NCBI RefSeq assembly: GCF_001975225.1 | Contig: NZ_CP019445.1 | Coordinates: 3,348,001-3,412,000, forward strand | Length of the DNA: 64,000 bases | Reading direction: 5' to 3' | From: Kosakonia cowanii JCM 10956 = DSM 18146 | Lineage (GTDB): Bacteria > Pseudomonadota > Gammaproteobacteria > Enterobacterales > Enterobacteriaceae | Made by a program: the position numbers and the translations under genes | The notes under the pieces: model-generated | The model's database searches: none | What the model was told of the DNA's origin: nothing | The model's input: the letters and a program-made list of their open reading frames with translations, nothing else | Part shown: in pieces, positions 26,350 to 35,972 of the stretch | Position numbering within the stretch: position 1 is the first letter of the stretch | Layout of the letters: each line of letters begins with the position of its first letter

Positions 26350-27738
26350 ATGTCTCCGACCGCAACCACCCATGCACTCTCCATCAATCCGGCGACGGGC
26401 GAAACCCTGCGCGCCACACCGTGGGCCAGCCGCGAAGAGGTTGATCGCGCGCTGGCGCTGGCCGATAGTGGCTACCGCCAGTGGCGCAACGTCAGCGTCA
26501 ACGAGCGCGCGCAGAAGCTGCGCGATCTGGCCGTCGTGCTGCGTCACCGCGCAGAAGAGATGGCGCAGATGATGAGTGAAGAGATGGGCAAACCGATCCT
26601 GCAGGCACGGGCAGAAGTGGCGAAATCCGCCGCGCTGTGCGACTGGTACGCCGAACATGGCCCGCTGATGCTCGGCAGCGAAGCCACCCAGGTTGAAGCG
26701 CAGCGTGCGCGCATCGAATATCGCCCGCTGGGGCCGATTCTGGCGGTGATGCCGTGGAACTTCCCGCTCTGGCAGGTGCTGCGCGGCGCGGTGCCGATCT
26801 TGCTGGCAGGCAACAGCTATCTGTTAAAACATGCGCCAAATGTGCTCGGATCCGCGGCGCTGATCGGTGAGTTCTTCAGCGAAGCCGGGTTTGTGCCGGG
26901 CGTCTTTGGCTGGGTCAACGCCACAAATGAGGGCGTTAGCCAGGCGATTAACGATGCGCGCATTGCCGCCGTGACCGTCACCGGCAGCGTGCGTGCCGGG
27001 GCGGCAATCGGTGCTCAGGCCGGTGCGGCGCTGAAAAAGTGTGTGCTCGAACTGGGCGGTTCCGATCCCTTTATCGTGCTCAACGATGCCGATCTCGATC
27101 TGGCGGTGAAAGCCGCCGTTGCCGGGCGTTATCAGAACACTGGGCAGGTGTGCGCCGCGGCGAAACGCTTCATTGTTGAAGAGGGGATTGCCGACGCGTT
27201 CACCGAGAAATTTGTCGCTGCGGCGGCGGCATTACAGCAGGGCGCGCCGGAAAAAGAGGAGAACTACCTCGGGCCGATGGCGCGCTTCGATCTGCGCGAC
27301 GAGCTGCACGCCCAGGTTGACGCGAGCATCAAAGAGGGCGCTACCCTGCGACTCGGCGGCGAGAAGACGCCGGGCAACGGCAACTACTACCCGGCGACGG
27401 TGCTGACCAACGTTACGCCGCAGATGACAGCATTCCGCCAGGAGCTGTTTGGCCCGGTTGCGGCGATCAGCACCGCCCGCGATGCAGAGCATGCGCTGGC
27501 GCTGGCCAACGACAGCGACTTTGGCCTCTCGGCCACGGTATTCATTGCCGACAGCGCACAGGCCGAATGGTTTGCCGATAATCTCGAGTGCGGCGGCGTG
27601 TTTATCAATGGCTTCAGCGCCAGCGATCCGCGCGTGGCTTTCGGCGGCGTGAAGAAGAGCGGCTTCGGGCGCGAACTCTCCCACTTTGGTTTGCATGAGT
27701 TCTGCAACGTTCAAACTGTGTGGAAAGATCGTCTGTAA
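26350..27738 (+). CDS. sad: succinate semialdehyde dehydrogenase Sad (YneI)
   Basis: Oxidises succinate semialdehyde to succinate, the last step of putrescine/GABA breakdown, with NAD preferred. It is 462 residues, the E. coli length, when ATG 26350 is used. The upstream in-frame ATG at 26260 reaches into the ptrR control region. Catalytic Glu is in CVLELGGSDPF and catalytic Cys in NTGQVCAAAKRF. The proton channel motif MPWNFPLWQ is present. In E. coli glsB follows directly. Here a chemoreceptor gene lies between them. Confidence 0.95.
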   Translation: MSPTATTHALSINPATGETLRATPWASREEVDRALALADSGYRQWRNVSVNERAQKLRDLAVVLRHRAEEMAQMMSEEMGKPILQARAEVAKSAALCDWYAEHGPLMLGSEATQVEAQRARIEYRPLGPILAVMPWNFPLWQVLRGAVPILLAGNSYLLKHAPNVLGSAALIGEFFSEAGFVPGVFGWVNATNEGVSQAINDARIAAVTVTGSVRAGAAIGAQAGAALKKCVLELGGSDPFIVLNDADLDLAVKAAVAGRYQNTGQVCAAAKRFIVEEGIADAFTEKFVAAAAALQQGAPEKEENYLGPMARFDLRDELHAQVDASIKEGATLRLGGEKTPGNGNYYPATVLTNVTPQMTAFRQELFGPVAAISTARDAEHALALANDSDFGLSATVFIADSAQAEWFADNLECGGVFINGFSASDPRVAFGGVKKSGFGRELSHFGLHEFCNVQTVWKDRL

Positions 27739-27743
27739 GCGCA

Positions 27744-27764
27744 ACGCGCCCCTGTGGGGCGCGT
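27744..27764 (+). terminator. hairpin after sad
   Basis: Nine-base perfect arms ACGCGCCCC/GGGGCGCGT with a TGT loop, six bases after the sad stop. No T-tract follows, so termination may be partial. Confidence 0.55.
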
Positions 27765-27838
27765 CATCACTGGCTGTCATGGATGTGTCATGATCCTTTT
27801 GTAGACTCACCGCAACTTAGTGGTTACAGAAGAATATC

Positions 27839-29416
27839 ATGAACTTAACACAAATTTTTCGGCGTATTGCACCGCAGCAGTTTGGTTTGTTGGCCGGAAT
27901 TTTTTGCATCATCGCACTCTTTTCCGCCCTGCAAATCGCCTCCTCCTTTTTCCTTACCGCCTCGCTTCGCAGCGCGCAGCACGATGAGAGCCTGAACCAA
28001 CAGGCGCATCTGCAACAGGTGCGGGCGGACGAAGCGCGCATTGCGCTTCTCAGCGCAAGCGATCTGCTCAACCGTGCTGGGGTCTACTTTATGCAGGATA
28101 AAGCGACCGGTTCAGACGGCAGCTGGCACAGCCTGATGGACGAAACCCAGCAGGCGCTGGCCGCGTCGAATAAAGCCTGGCTTGCCTTTCAGGCGCTCAA
28201 CCCGCCAAAAGATGACGGGCTGGTCAACAGCTACCAGCTCTTTTATGGCGCGCTGAAAGAGCAGGCTGACGGGCTGGTGAAAACCCAGTCGATCGACGCC
28301 TTTTTTGCCGTTCCGGCGCAGGCATTCCAGGCCGATTTCAACGATAACTACGCCCGTTTCCAGCAGGCGGGCGCGCAGCGCGCCGAACAGGGAAGGCAGT
28401 CGCTGCTTGCCAGCCTCAGCCGTTTGCAGCAGGTCTTTATGCTGATCCCGGCGCTGCTGGTCGCTATTGCGCTTGTGGTCTGGTTCGGCATGTCGCGTTG
28501 GGTCATCACGCCGCTGCGCACACTGATTGCCCATATCAATATTCTTGCCGCCGGCGATCTCGGCACGCCGTTGCCGCCGGTGCAGCGCTTCAACCGCGAA
28601 ATCACTCAGCTTAGCCATAGTGTCGGCACCATGCAGCGGGGGCTGCAACAACTGGTAATGCAGGTGAGCGACGCCACCGCGTCAATGATTGGCACCATCG
28701 GCAGCCTGGCGGAAGGCAACCAGTCGCTTAATCAGCAGTCGGCGAAGCAGGCGCAGGAGCTGAACGATGTTACCGAGCATATCGCTACGCTGGAGTCCCA
28801 TGTCGAAGGGAATACCGGTTTTGCTGAAGAGGCGCGCCAACAGGCGGATGAAGCACGTAAAGTGGCGGCGGGCGGCGACAGGATGATGGAGACGGTCACG
28901 CAGTCAATGCGTGAGATTGTCGACCGCTCCGCCGAGATGCGCAATATCGTGGCGCTGATCGACGGCGTGGCGTTTCAGACCAATATTCTGGCGCTGAATG
29001 CCGCCATTGAGGCGGCGCATGCGGGCAACCACGGGCGCGGCTTTGCGGTGGTAGCTAAAGAGGTGGGTCTGCTGGCGCGTAAGAGCAGCCACTCGACGCA
29101 AACCATTCAGCAGCTGATTAACCACTCGTTGCAGGGAATCAATGATGGCACCCAGGCGGTGAGCCGTCTCGAAGATAACCTGCAACAGGTGACCGGACTT
29201 GTCGGGCATCTAAGCGGGGTGTTGAGTGAAATCTCTGCCGCCACGCTGAGCCAGGGCGAGAGCATCCATAAGATGACCCGACGCCTTCACTCCCTTAACA
29301 GCGTGGCGCGGCGCACCGGTGAGCTGGTGACCACGGCAGCAGCGGCCTCCGAGCAGCTTTATCACGATTCGCAGGTATTGATGCAAGCGGTTGCGCGTTT
29401 TCGTCTCAGCGCCTGA
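27839..29416 (+). CDS. methyl-accepting chemotaxis protein with unusual hairpin tip
   Basis: A 525-residue chemoreceptor. The first membrane helix is at about 17-39, the periplasmic four-helix ligand domain at about 40-200, and the second helix at about 201-222 (VFMLIPALLVAIALVVWFGM). A HAMP domain (PLRTLIAHINILAAGDLGTPL) and signalling coiled coil follow. The tip reads GVAFQTNILALNAAIEAAHAGNHGRGF, where the near-invariant sequence is EAARAGEQGRGF. No C-terminal CheR-binding pentapeptide (it ends ARFRLSA). It sits between sad and glsB, so an amino acid, amine or related ligand is possible. Confidence 0.9.
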   Translation: MNLTQIFRRIAPQQFGLLAGIFCIIALFSALQIASSFFLTASLRSAQHDESLNQQAHLQQVRADEARIALLSASDLLNRAGVYFMQDKATGSDGSWHSLMDETQQALAASNKAWLAFQALNPPKDDGLVNSYQLFYGALKEQADGLVKTQSIDAFFAVPAQAFQADFNDNYARFQQAGAQRAEQGRQSLLASLSRLQQVFMLIPALLVAIALVVWFGMSRWVITPLRTLIAHINILAAGDLGTPLPPVQRFNREITQLSHSVGTMQRGLQQLVMQVSDATASMIGTIGSLAEGNQSLNQQSAKQAQELNDVTEHIATLESHVEGNTGFAEEARQQADEARKVAAGGDRMMETVTQSMREIVDRSAEMRNIVALIDGVAFQTNILALNAAIEAAHAGNHGRGFAVVAKEVGLLARKSSHSTQTIQQLINHSLQGINDGTQAVSRLEDNLQQVTGLVGHLSGVLSEISAATLSQGESIHKMTRRLHSLNSVARRTGELVTTAAAASEQLYHDSQVLMQAVARFRLSA

Positions 29417-29476
29417 CGCGGCAAAACAGCTCTGGTATACTCGCAGCCCGATTTGGCCTGTGGGCGAGGAGTGAAA

Positions 29477-30403
29477 GTGGCATCGGTGATGGATAATGGC
29501 GTGCTGGGGGCGATAGTCGACCAGGTACGCCCGCTGCTGGGACGCGGAAAGGTCGCGGATTATATCCCGGCGCTGGCGGCAGTCAGCGGCAATAAACTGG
29601 GGATCGCGATCAGCACCGTCAATGGGGAGCACTATCAGGCAGGTGATGCCGATGAGCGCTTCTCCATTCAGTCGATCTCAAAAGTGCTTAGCCTGGTGGT
29701 GGCAATGAACCACTACGGCGAGGAGGAGATCTGGCAGCGCGTCGGTAAAGATCCCTCTGGCCAGCCCTTCAACTCGCTGCTGCAACTTGAGATTGAGCAG
29801 GGCAAACCGCGCAATCCTTTCATTAACGCCGGGGCGCTGGTGGTGTGCGATATGCTGCAAAGCCGCCTCAGCGCGCCGCGCCAGCGCATGCTGGAGATTG
29901 TGCGCAAGCTCGCAGGCGTCGAGGATATCGTTTACGACACGGCGGTGGCGCGATCGGAGTTCGACAATGCCGCGCGCAACACCGCCATCGCCTGGCTGAT
30001 GAAGTCTTTCGGCAACTTCCACAATGATGTCACCACCGTTCTGCAAAACTACTTCCACTACTGCGCACTGAAGATGAGCTGCGCTGAGCTGGCGCGCACC
30101 TTTCTCTTTTTAGCGCAGAGCGGGCAGGCGGAGCACCTCGGCCAGCCGGTGGTATCGCCAAGGCAGGCGCGGCAGATTAACGCCCTGATGGCGACCAGCG
30201 GCATGTACCAGAACGCCGGGGAGTTTGCCTTCCGCGTCGGCCTGCCGGCGAAGTCGGGCGTTGGCGGCGGGATTGTGGCGATTGTGCCTCATGAGATGGC
30301 GATTGCGGTGTGGAGCCCGGAGCTGGATGACGCGGGCAACTCGCTGGCGGGCGTCGCGCTGCTGGAAGCGCTCAGCCAGCGCCTTGGCAGATCGGTCTAC
30401 TGA
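29477..30403 (+). CDS. glsB: glutaminase 2 GlsB (YneH)
   Basis: Hydrolyses glutamine to glutamate and ammonia, 308 residues as in E. coli. It is a serine-dependent beta-lactamase-like enzyme, with the nucleophile in [15 protein letters not shown] (SxxK) and the partner Tyr in the [12 protein letters not shown] region. GTG 29477 is chosen because GGCGAGGAG lies five bases upstream and the product then starts VASVMDN, matching E. coli MAVAMDN. ATG 29489 is the alternative. It overlaps yneG by one base. Confidence 0.95.
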   Translation: MASVMDNGVLGAIVDQVRPLLGRGKVADYIPALAAVSGNKLGIAISTVNGEHYQAGDADERFSIQSISKVLSLVVAMNHYGEEEIWQRVGKDPSGQPFNSLLQLEIEQGKPRNPFINAGALVVCDMLQSRLSAPRQRMLEIVRKLAGVEDIVYDTAVARSEFDNAARNTAIAWLMKSFGNFHNDVTTVLQNYFHYCALKMSCAELARTFLFLAQSGQAEHLGQPVVSPRQARQINALMATSGMYQNAGEFAFRVGLPAKSGVGGGIVAIVPHEMAIAVWSPELDDAGNSLAGVALLEALSQRLGRSVY

Positions 30404-30765
30404 TGGCGGATCTCGACGCGCTGTTTGCCCGCCTTGGGCGCTCAACCTTTCGCTCCCGTTTTCGCTTAGGCGCAAAGGAGCGGCACTACTGCGAAGAGAA
30501 GGGAGCAGAAGTGATTGCTGCCCACGCCGCCGATTTTGTCGCTCAACGCCTTGCGCCTGCGCTACCTAATAATGACGGCAAACAGACGCCGATGCGCGGC
30601 CACCCGGTATTTATCGCCCAGCATGCTACCGCCACCTGTTGCCGCGGCTGTCTGGCGAAGTGGCACGCCATTGCGGCGGGCCAGCCGCTGTCGCCGGCGC
30701 AGCAGCAGTATGTTGTTGATGTGATTTATCACTGGCTTGTGATACAGATGAATTCGCCGCGCTGA
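30403..30765 (+). CDS. yneG: DUF4186 protein YneG
   Basis: A 120-residue cytoplasmic protein of unknown function, identical in plan to E. coli YneG. A conserved central block reads RGHPVFIAQHATATCCRGCLAKWH, whose CCxxC and His residues suggest a metal site. Its ATG overlaps the glsB stop (TGATG), so the two are co-translated. Confidence 0.9.
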   Translation: MADLDALFARLGRSTFRSRFRLGAKERHYCEEKGAEVIAAHAADFVAQRLAPALPNNDGKQTPMRGHPVFIAQHATATCCRGCLAKWHAIAAGQPLSPAQQQYVVDVIYHWLVIQMNSPR

Positions 30766-30873
30766 TGGCGTTTGCGCAACACCCTATAGCGGAAAACAAG
30801 CATGCTAAGCTTTAGGCTATTTCCGACGCTACTTCGGGCAGCTCCTGCCGCCCGCGACAGGAATTGAGATTTG

Positions 30874-32310
30874 ATGCGAGCTTTGTTGTCATCCTGGCGT
30901 CCGTTCAGGGAAGAGACCCCGCTGATCAATGCGGGGATGATTTTTGCGCTGACCACGCTGTTCTATTTTATCGGCGCGATGATGCGCCTGGTCGAAGAGC
31001 TGTCGCTCTTCTGGCCACTGAACGCGGTGATGGCCGGTGTTTTTGCCCGCTACGCGTTTTTGCACCGCTGGCACTACTACTTAATCAGCTACGTCGCGAT
31101 GCTGGCTTACGATGCCGTCACCACCAGTTGGGGCACGGCGTCGCTGATCATCAACTTTTCTAATATGGTGTTTATCATCACCATGGCGCAGCTTATTGGT
31201 CGTGAGCGCCGCCAGATGGTGAAGACGCCACAGCCGATCAATGCCCTGAAACTCTTTAGCTACTGTCTGGTGGCCGCGCTGCTCTGCGCCTTCTTTGGCG
31301 CGCTGGGCTCGGTCGGGATCGACGATCAGGGTTTCTGGCCGCTGCTGGCGGACTGGTTTGGCGAGCAGTTCTCAACGGGCGTGCTGATTTTGCCGTGCCT
31401 GCTGACCATGACCCGCCCGCGCGCGCTTAAGGGTTTTTCACTGCCGCAGGTGATGCCGATCCTTGCGCTGGCAGTGTCGGTCGCTGCCTCAGTGGTGATT
31501 GGCGGTGCCGGAAGCCTGGCGTTTCCGCTCCCGGCGCTGATCTGGTGCGCGGTGCGCTATTCACTGCCGTTAACCTGCCTGGTGACGCTTATCACCGGCG
31601 GGCTGGAGATTATGCTGGTCTCCAGCGGGCAGATCGATATTCACGTCCACTCGCCGTTTGATATTCCGCAGATGCTCTCGGCGCGCCTTGGCGTGGCAAC
31701 GATGGCCATCTGCCCGGTGATCGTCTCGGTCAGCGTTGAAGCTATCAACCGCCTGATGCGCCAGGTGTCGCTGCGCGCCGATTTTGATTTCCTCACCCGC
31801 GTTTACTCCCGCTCCGGCCTGTATGAAGCCCTGCGCAAAGAGGAGAAGCGCTTTGTCGGCAAACATCTTTCGGTGATGCTGATGGATATCGACTACTTCA
31901 AAAGCGTCAATGACAGTTATGGTCACGAGTGCGGCGACAAAGTGCTGACTTCGTTCGCGCAAAAAGTGCAGCAAGAGCTTGGTACACGCGGGCTGGTGGC
32001 GCGCATGGGCGGCGAGGAGTTTGTGGTGGTCGCCGTAACGAAAGATGCGACGGCAGGAAAAGCGCTGGCGGAGACGCTGCGCCGTGCTGTGGAAAACCAT
32101 CACTTTAAATGGCGTCAGCAGACGTTGCATCTGACGATGAGCGTCGGCATCGGGCACGGCACGCCCGACCCGCGCCAGTTAACAGAAGGGTTCAATGATC
32201 TGCTGGCCGAGGCCGATGAGCATCTCTACCGCTCGAAGAAACATGGCAGAAACTGCACTAGCGATAGCCAAAGCGATGCGCAGGAAGTGGCTGTTTCGCC
32301 CGCCACGTGA
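30874..32310 (+). CDS. dgcF: membrane diguanylate cyclase DgcF (YneF)
   Basis: Makes cyclic di-GMP from two GTP. Residues about 20-285 form an eight-helix MASE1-type sensor membrane domain. The C-terminal GGDEF domain has the active motif GGEEF at 379-383 and the metal residues in LMDIDYFKSVNDSYGHECGD. The RxxD inhibitory site is not kept (Gly at the Asp position), so product inhibition at that site is unlikely. ATG 30874 is used rather than the TTG before it. Synteny with E. coli yneG-yneF supports the name. Confidence 0.88.
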   Translation: MRALLSSWRPFREETPLINAGMIFALTTLFYFIGAMMRLVEELSLFWPLNAVMAGVFARYAFLHRWHYYLISYVAMLAYDAVTTSWGTASLIINFSNMVFIITMAQLIGRERRQMVKTPQPINALKLFSYCLVAALLCAFFGALGSVGIDDQGFWPLLADWFGEQFSTGVLILPCLLTMTRPRALKGFSLPQVMPILALAVSVAASVVIGGAGSLAFPLPALIWCAVRYSLPLTCLVTLITGGLEIMLVSSGQIDIHVHSPFDIPQMLSARLGVATMAICPVIVSVSVEAINRLMRQVSLRADFDFLTRVYSRSGLYEALRKEEKRFVGKHLSVMLMDIDYFKSVNDSYGHECGDKVLTSFAQKVQQELGTRGLVARMGGEEFVVVAVTKDATAGKALAETLRRAVENHHFKWRQQTLHLTMSVGIGHGTPDPRQLTEGFNDLLAEADEHLYRSKKHGRNCTSDSQSDAQEVAVSPAT

Positions 32311-32522
32311 AATAAGCAACACAATAAATATTAATAACTTATAAATATCTTGCGGCTGATTTTTGAGATCCATATGATTAACGTCGCGCGGTCGCAAGCA
32401 GCGGATTCGCACACCCTGACAAACGTGCCGAATAGGCTACGCTTAATGCTGTAAACCGTTGTCTACTCGCCCGTTTGCTCGAGCGCGGCGGTCCAGACTG
32501 AGAATGATGAGATCGGCACTCT

Positions 32523-33497
32523 ATGAAAACACCTGCGATTCCCGCAAATGAGGCACAGCGCCTGGCGTCATTGCATGACTCCGGCCTGCTGGAGGGTGGC
32601 GTCAACGCCCGTTTAGACCGCTTAACGCGCCTGGCGCAACGGATGTTCAATGTCCCGGCAGCGCTTATCACGCTGGTTGATGAAGAGACATTGCACTTCA
32701 AATCCACCGGCGGTTATCCGGCAGACAATCCCACTCTGCCGCGCAACATCTCCTTTTGCGGCCACGTCATTTTGTCTGAAACGGCGATGATCATTGAAGA
32801 TACCCATCTTGATGAGCGATTTACCGATAATCCGCTGGTGACCGGCGAACCGCATATTCGTTTCTATGCCGGTTACCCGCTGCGCCTGCCGGACGGTGCG
32901 CTGGTGGGATCGCTGTGCGTGATTGATAAAGCGGCGCGCGGCTTTTCCGGTGCGGAAGTCGATACCCTGAAAGATTTCGCCATGATTGTCGAAGATGAGT
33001 TCGCGGTGATGAGCGCGGCGACGACCGATGAGTTAACCGGCCTCTTTAACCGCCGTGGCTTCGATAACCTGGCGAAGTTCGCGATTGTTGGCGCACGCCG
33101 CCGCGCGCAGCCATTGACGCTCGCGTGGATCGACCTTGATAACTTCAAAGAGATTAATGACACCTACGGCCACGGCGAAGGGGATGAAGCCCTGAAGGCG
33201 ATGGCGGAGGTGATGACCGCCAGCCTGCGCGAAGCGGATCTGCGAGTTCGCTACGGCGGCGACGAGTTCGCGATTGTCTTCTCTGACACTAATGAAGAGG
33301 GCGCATGGATTGCGATGCAGCATCTGGTCGAACAGGTCGAGGCCTGGAACCAGCAGTCGGGCAAGCCCTGGAAGCTCGGTTTCTCCTGGGGCATCAGCGA
33401 ATTTAATCACGATGGAAATGACGATCTCCGCAGCTGGATGAAAGAGGCGGATGAGAAGATGTATGCCATGAAATCCCGCAACAATCGCGGGCGCTGA
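32523..33497 (+). CDS. GAF-GGDEF diguanylate cyclase
   Basis: A soluble 324-residue protein. The GAF domain at about 25-165 has FCGHVILSETAMIIEDTHLDERFTDNPLV and PDGALVGSLCVID. The GGDEF domain at about 165-320 has the active motif GGDEF at 245-249, and the inhibitory RxxD motif (READ) precedes it at the proper spacing. It is therefore predicted to be an active, product-inhibited c-di-GMP synthase with a cytosolic sensor. It follows dgcF in the same direction after 212 bases, so it has its own promoter or a long leader. Confidence 0.88.
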   Translation: MKTPAIPANEAQRLASLHDSGLLEGGVNARLDRLTRLAQRMFNVPAALITLVDEETLHFKSTGGYPADNPTLPRNISFCGHVILSETAMIIEDTHLDERFTDNPLVTGEPHIRFYAGYPLRLPDGALVGSLCVIDKAARGFSGAEVDTLKDFAMIVEDEFAVMSAATTDELTGLFNRRGFDNLAKFAIVGARRRAQPLTLAWIDLDNFKEINDTYGHGEGDEALKAMAEVMTASLREADLRVRYGGDEFAIVFSDTNEEGAWIAMQHLVEQVEAWNQQSGKPWKLGFSWGISEFNHDGNDDLRSWMKEADEKMYAMKSRNNRGR

Positions 33498-33577
33498 TCC
33501 ATAACGAAATCGTATGGATGCGGCGCTTGAGTTAGCCCGTTCCGCGTTGAATAGTGGTCATTTTACAAGGAAGACAA

Positions 33578-34102
33578 ATGACCGCTTATCATATCAATAG
33601 CCTCTCTGGTGAGGCGATCCTCTGCCATATCGACAGCCTGTGCGGCGTGCTGGAAAACTGCGTCGCCGGCGGTGCCTCCGTCAGCTTTATGCATCCGCTT
33701 TCGCGGGAAAAATCACATCAGTTTTGGTCCGGCGTTGCCGCAAGCGTAACGCGCGGTGAGCGCATTGTGCTGGCCGCGCAGGATGAGGCGGGCGAGATTG
33801 TAGGCACCGTTCAGGTGGTGCTCGATCAGCCGGAAAACCAGCCGCACCGCGCCGATGTCTCGAAATTACTGGTGCATGATAGCGCGCGGCGTCAGGGGCT
33901 GGCGCGTCGCCTGATGACAACCCTTGAGCGTGAGGCGCAGGCGCACGGGAAAAACGTGCTGGTGCTGGATACAGCGACCGGCAGCGGGGCGGAGAACTTC
34001 TACACCGCCTGCGGCTGGCAGCGGGTGGGTGAGATCCCGCGTTACGCGCTGATGCCGGATGGAAATGTGACGGCGACGACACTTTTTTACAAGTTCATAT
34101 AA
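33578..34102 (+). CDS. GNAT-family N-acetyltransferase
   Basis: A 174-residue acetyltransferase. The acetyl-CoA loop is RRQGLARRLMTTLEREA (about residues 106-122), followed by LVLDTATGSGAENFYTACGWQRVGEIP. KLLVHDSARRQG is the preceding strand. The ATG at 33578 follows AAGGAAG. It resembles phosphinothricin/antibiotic-type acetyltransferases, but the substrate is unknown. Confidence 0.82.
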   Translation: MTAYHINSLSGEAILCHIDSLCGVLENCVAGGASVSFMHPLSREKSHQFWSGVAASVTRGERIVLAAQDEAGEIVGTVQVVLDQPENQPHRADVSKLLVHDSARRQGLARRLMTTLEREAQAHGKNVLVLDTATGSGAENFYTACGWQRVGEIPRYALMPDGNVTATTLFYKFI

Positions 34103-34184
34103 CTGACGCCAATAAGCCGCGCCAGTTTGATCAAAACAGGGTTTCATGGTCGTAAAGTCTGATAAGTTATTACACCAATATTCC

Positions 34185-34201
34185 AAGGTTGTATGACTAA
34201 T
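34185..34201. promoter_or_regulatory. candidate ExuR-type operator before uxaB
   Basis: AAGGTTGTATGACTAAT, an imperfect palindrome 19-35 bases before the uxaB GTG. ExuR is the known hexuronate repressor of uxaB in E. coli. The consensus used (GTTGTATGACAAC-like) is from memory. Confidence 0.4.
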
Positions 34202-34219
34202 CTAAAAAAGGAACCCACT

Positions 34220-35671
34220 GTGAACACATTAAACCGTCGCAATTTTCCCGGGGCTGACTATCCAGAACGTATTATTCAGTTTGGCGAAGGGAATTTTTTG
34301 CGCGCTTTTATCGACTGGCAAATCGATCTGTTGAATGAGCACACCGACCTTAACGCCGGTGTGGTGGTGGTTCGCCCAATCGAGAGTGATTTCCCGCCTT
34401 CTCTGAGCACGCAGGATGGTCTCTACACCACCATTATTCGCGGCCTCAACGAGCAGGGCGAAGCGGTGAGCGACGCGCGTCTTATCCGCTCCGTTAACCG
34501 CGAAATCAGTGTTTACACGCAGTATGACGAGTTTCTTAAGCTGGCCCACAATGCGGATATCCGCTTCGTTTTCTCCAATACCACTGAAGCGGGTATCAGC
34601 TACCACGCCGGGGATAAATTCGATGATGACCCGGCGGTAAGCTACCCGGCAAAACTGACCCGCCTGCTGTTTGAACGCTTCCGCCATTTTGCCGGTGCGC
34701 AGGATAAAGGCTGGATCATTATCCCTTGTGAATTAATCGATTATAACGGCGACGCGCTGCGCGAACTGGTACTGCGTTATGCCAACGAGTGGGCGCTGGG
34801 CGCGGAATTTATTCAGTGGCTTGAGACGGCGAACAGCTTCTGCTCGACGCTGGTTGACCGCATTGTTACTGGTTATCCGCGTGATGAAGTGGCGAAACTG
34901 GAAGCGGAGCTGGGTTATCAGGATGCCTTCCTCGATACCGCCGAGCACTTCTATCTGTTTGTTATTCAGGGGCCTAAATCGCTGGCCGCTGAGCTGCGTC
35001 TGGATAAATACCCGCTGAACGTGCTGATTGTGGACGACATCAAGCCATACAAAGAGCGTAAGGTGGCGATCCTCAACGGGGCACATACGGCACTGGTGCC
35101 AGTCGCATTCCAGGCGGGTATCGATACGGTTGGCGAAGCGATGAGCGATACCGAGATCTGTGCGTTTGTTGAGAAAGCGATTTACGAAGAGATCATCCCC
35201 GTGCTGGATCTGCCGCGCGACGAACTGGAGTCTTTCGCCAGCGCGGTGACCGGGCGTTTCCGTAACCCCTATATCAAACACCAACTGCTCTCCATCGCCC
35301 TGAACGGCATGACCAAATACCGCACCCGCATTTTGCCTCAGCTGCTGGCAGGGCAGAAAGCCAGCGGTGAATTACCTGCGCGCCTCACATTTGCACTGGC
35401 GGCGCTGATTGCGTTTTATCGCGGTGAGCGTGACGGGAAAAGTTACCCGGTGCAGGATGATGCGCACTGGATTGAGCGTTATCAGCAGCTGTGGAGCCAG
35501 CATGGTGACCGTCAAATCAGCACCCGCGAGCTGGTGAGTGCGGTGCTGTCGGTGAGCGATCACTGGGAGCAGGATCTGAGCAAAGTACCAGGTCTGGTAG
35601 AGCAGGTGACGCGCGATCTGGATGCGATTCTGCTGCGCGGCATGCGCGAAGCGGTAAAACCGCTCTGTTGA
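34220..35671 (+). CDS. uxaB: tagaturonate reductase UxaB (altronate oxidoreductase)
   Basis: Reduces tagaturonate to altronate in galacturonate catabolism, cytoplasmic, NADH-dependent. GTG 34220 gives 483 residues, the E. coli length, and follows AAGGA by eight bases. The ATG at 34193 would precede the ribosome site. The Rossmann start is [21 protein letters not shown], and the catalytic Lys/Asn-His segment is [16 protein letters not shown]. Partners uxaA/uxaC are not in the window. Confidence 0.95.
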   Translation: MNTLNRRNFPGADYPERIIQFGEGNFLRAFIDWQIDLLNEHTDLNAGVVVVRPIESDFPPSLSTQDGLYTTIIRGLNEQGEAVSDARLIRSVNREISVYTQYDEFLKLAHNADIRFVFSNTTEAGISYHAGDKFDDDPAVSYPAKLTRLLFERFRHFAGAQDKGWIIIPCELIDYNGDALRELVLRYANEWALGAEFIQWLETANSFCSTLVDRIVTGYPRDEVAKLEAELGYQDAFLDTAEHFYLFVIQGPKSLAAELRLDKYPLNVLIVDDIKPYKERKVAILNGAHTALVPVAFQAGIDTVGEAMSDTEICAFVEKAIYEEIIPVLDLPRDELESFASAVTGRFRNPYIKHQLLSIALNGMTKYRTRILPQLLAGQKASGELPARLTFALAALIAFYRGERDGKSYPVQDDAHWIERYQQLWSQHGDRQISTRELVSAVLSVSDHWEQDLSKVPGLVEQVTRDLDAILLRGMREAVKPLC

Positions 35672-35686
35672 TAGGTGCCTGTAAAA

Positions 35687-35781
35687 TGCCGGATGGCGCT
35701 TGCGCTTATCCGGCCTACATTTTCCACTCCTACAATCCACTCGATCCCGTAGGCCGGATAAGGCGTAGCCGCCATCCGGCA
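35687..35781. repeat. REP pair (BIME)
   Basis: Facing REP palindromes 35687-35718 and 35748-35781 just after uxaB. Confidence 0.9.
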
Positions 35782-35829
35782 AAACAGCGATAGCTGAAAG
35801 CACCCATCTAGTTACAACATACTATTACT

Positions 35830-35842
35830 AAGTTGTATAACA
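35830..35842. promoter_or_regulatory. second ExuR-like half-palindrome
   Basis: AAGTTGTATAACA resembles the site before uxaB. A TTACAAC copy lies 12 bases to its left, facing it. The target would be yneE. Confidence 0.25.
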
Positions 35843-35918
35843 GGTTCCAGCAACCTCTGCGCCAATGCCTTGTCGAGCAGGGCGAAATTGCGTCACAATC
35901 CGTTAGCAAACTTGCAAC

Positions 35919-35940
35919 TGTGACATTGATCACGTTTAAT
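35919..35940 (+). promoter_or_regulatory. candidate CRP site and -10 of yneE
   Basis: TGTGA-CATTGA-TCACG (35919-35934) matches the CRP consensus TGTGA-N6-TCACA in nine of ten key bases. TTTAAT follows at 35935-35940 as a possible -10, though the spacing is tight. It lies 39 bases before yneE. Confidence 0.5.
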
Positions 35941-35972
35941 AGCCGCTGCGCTCCTTTTCCCCCTGAATAATT

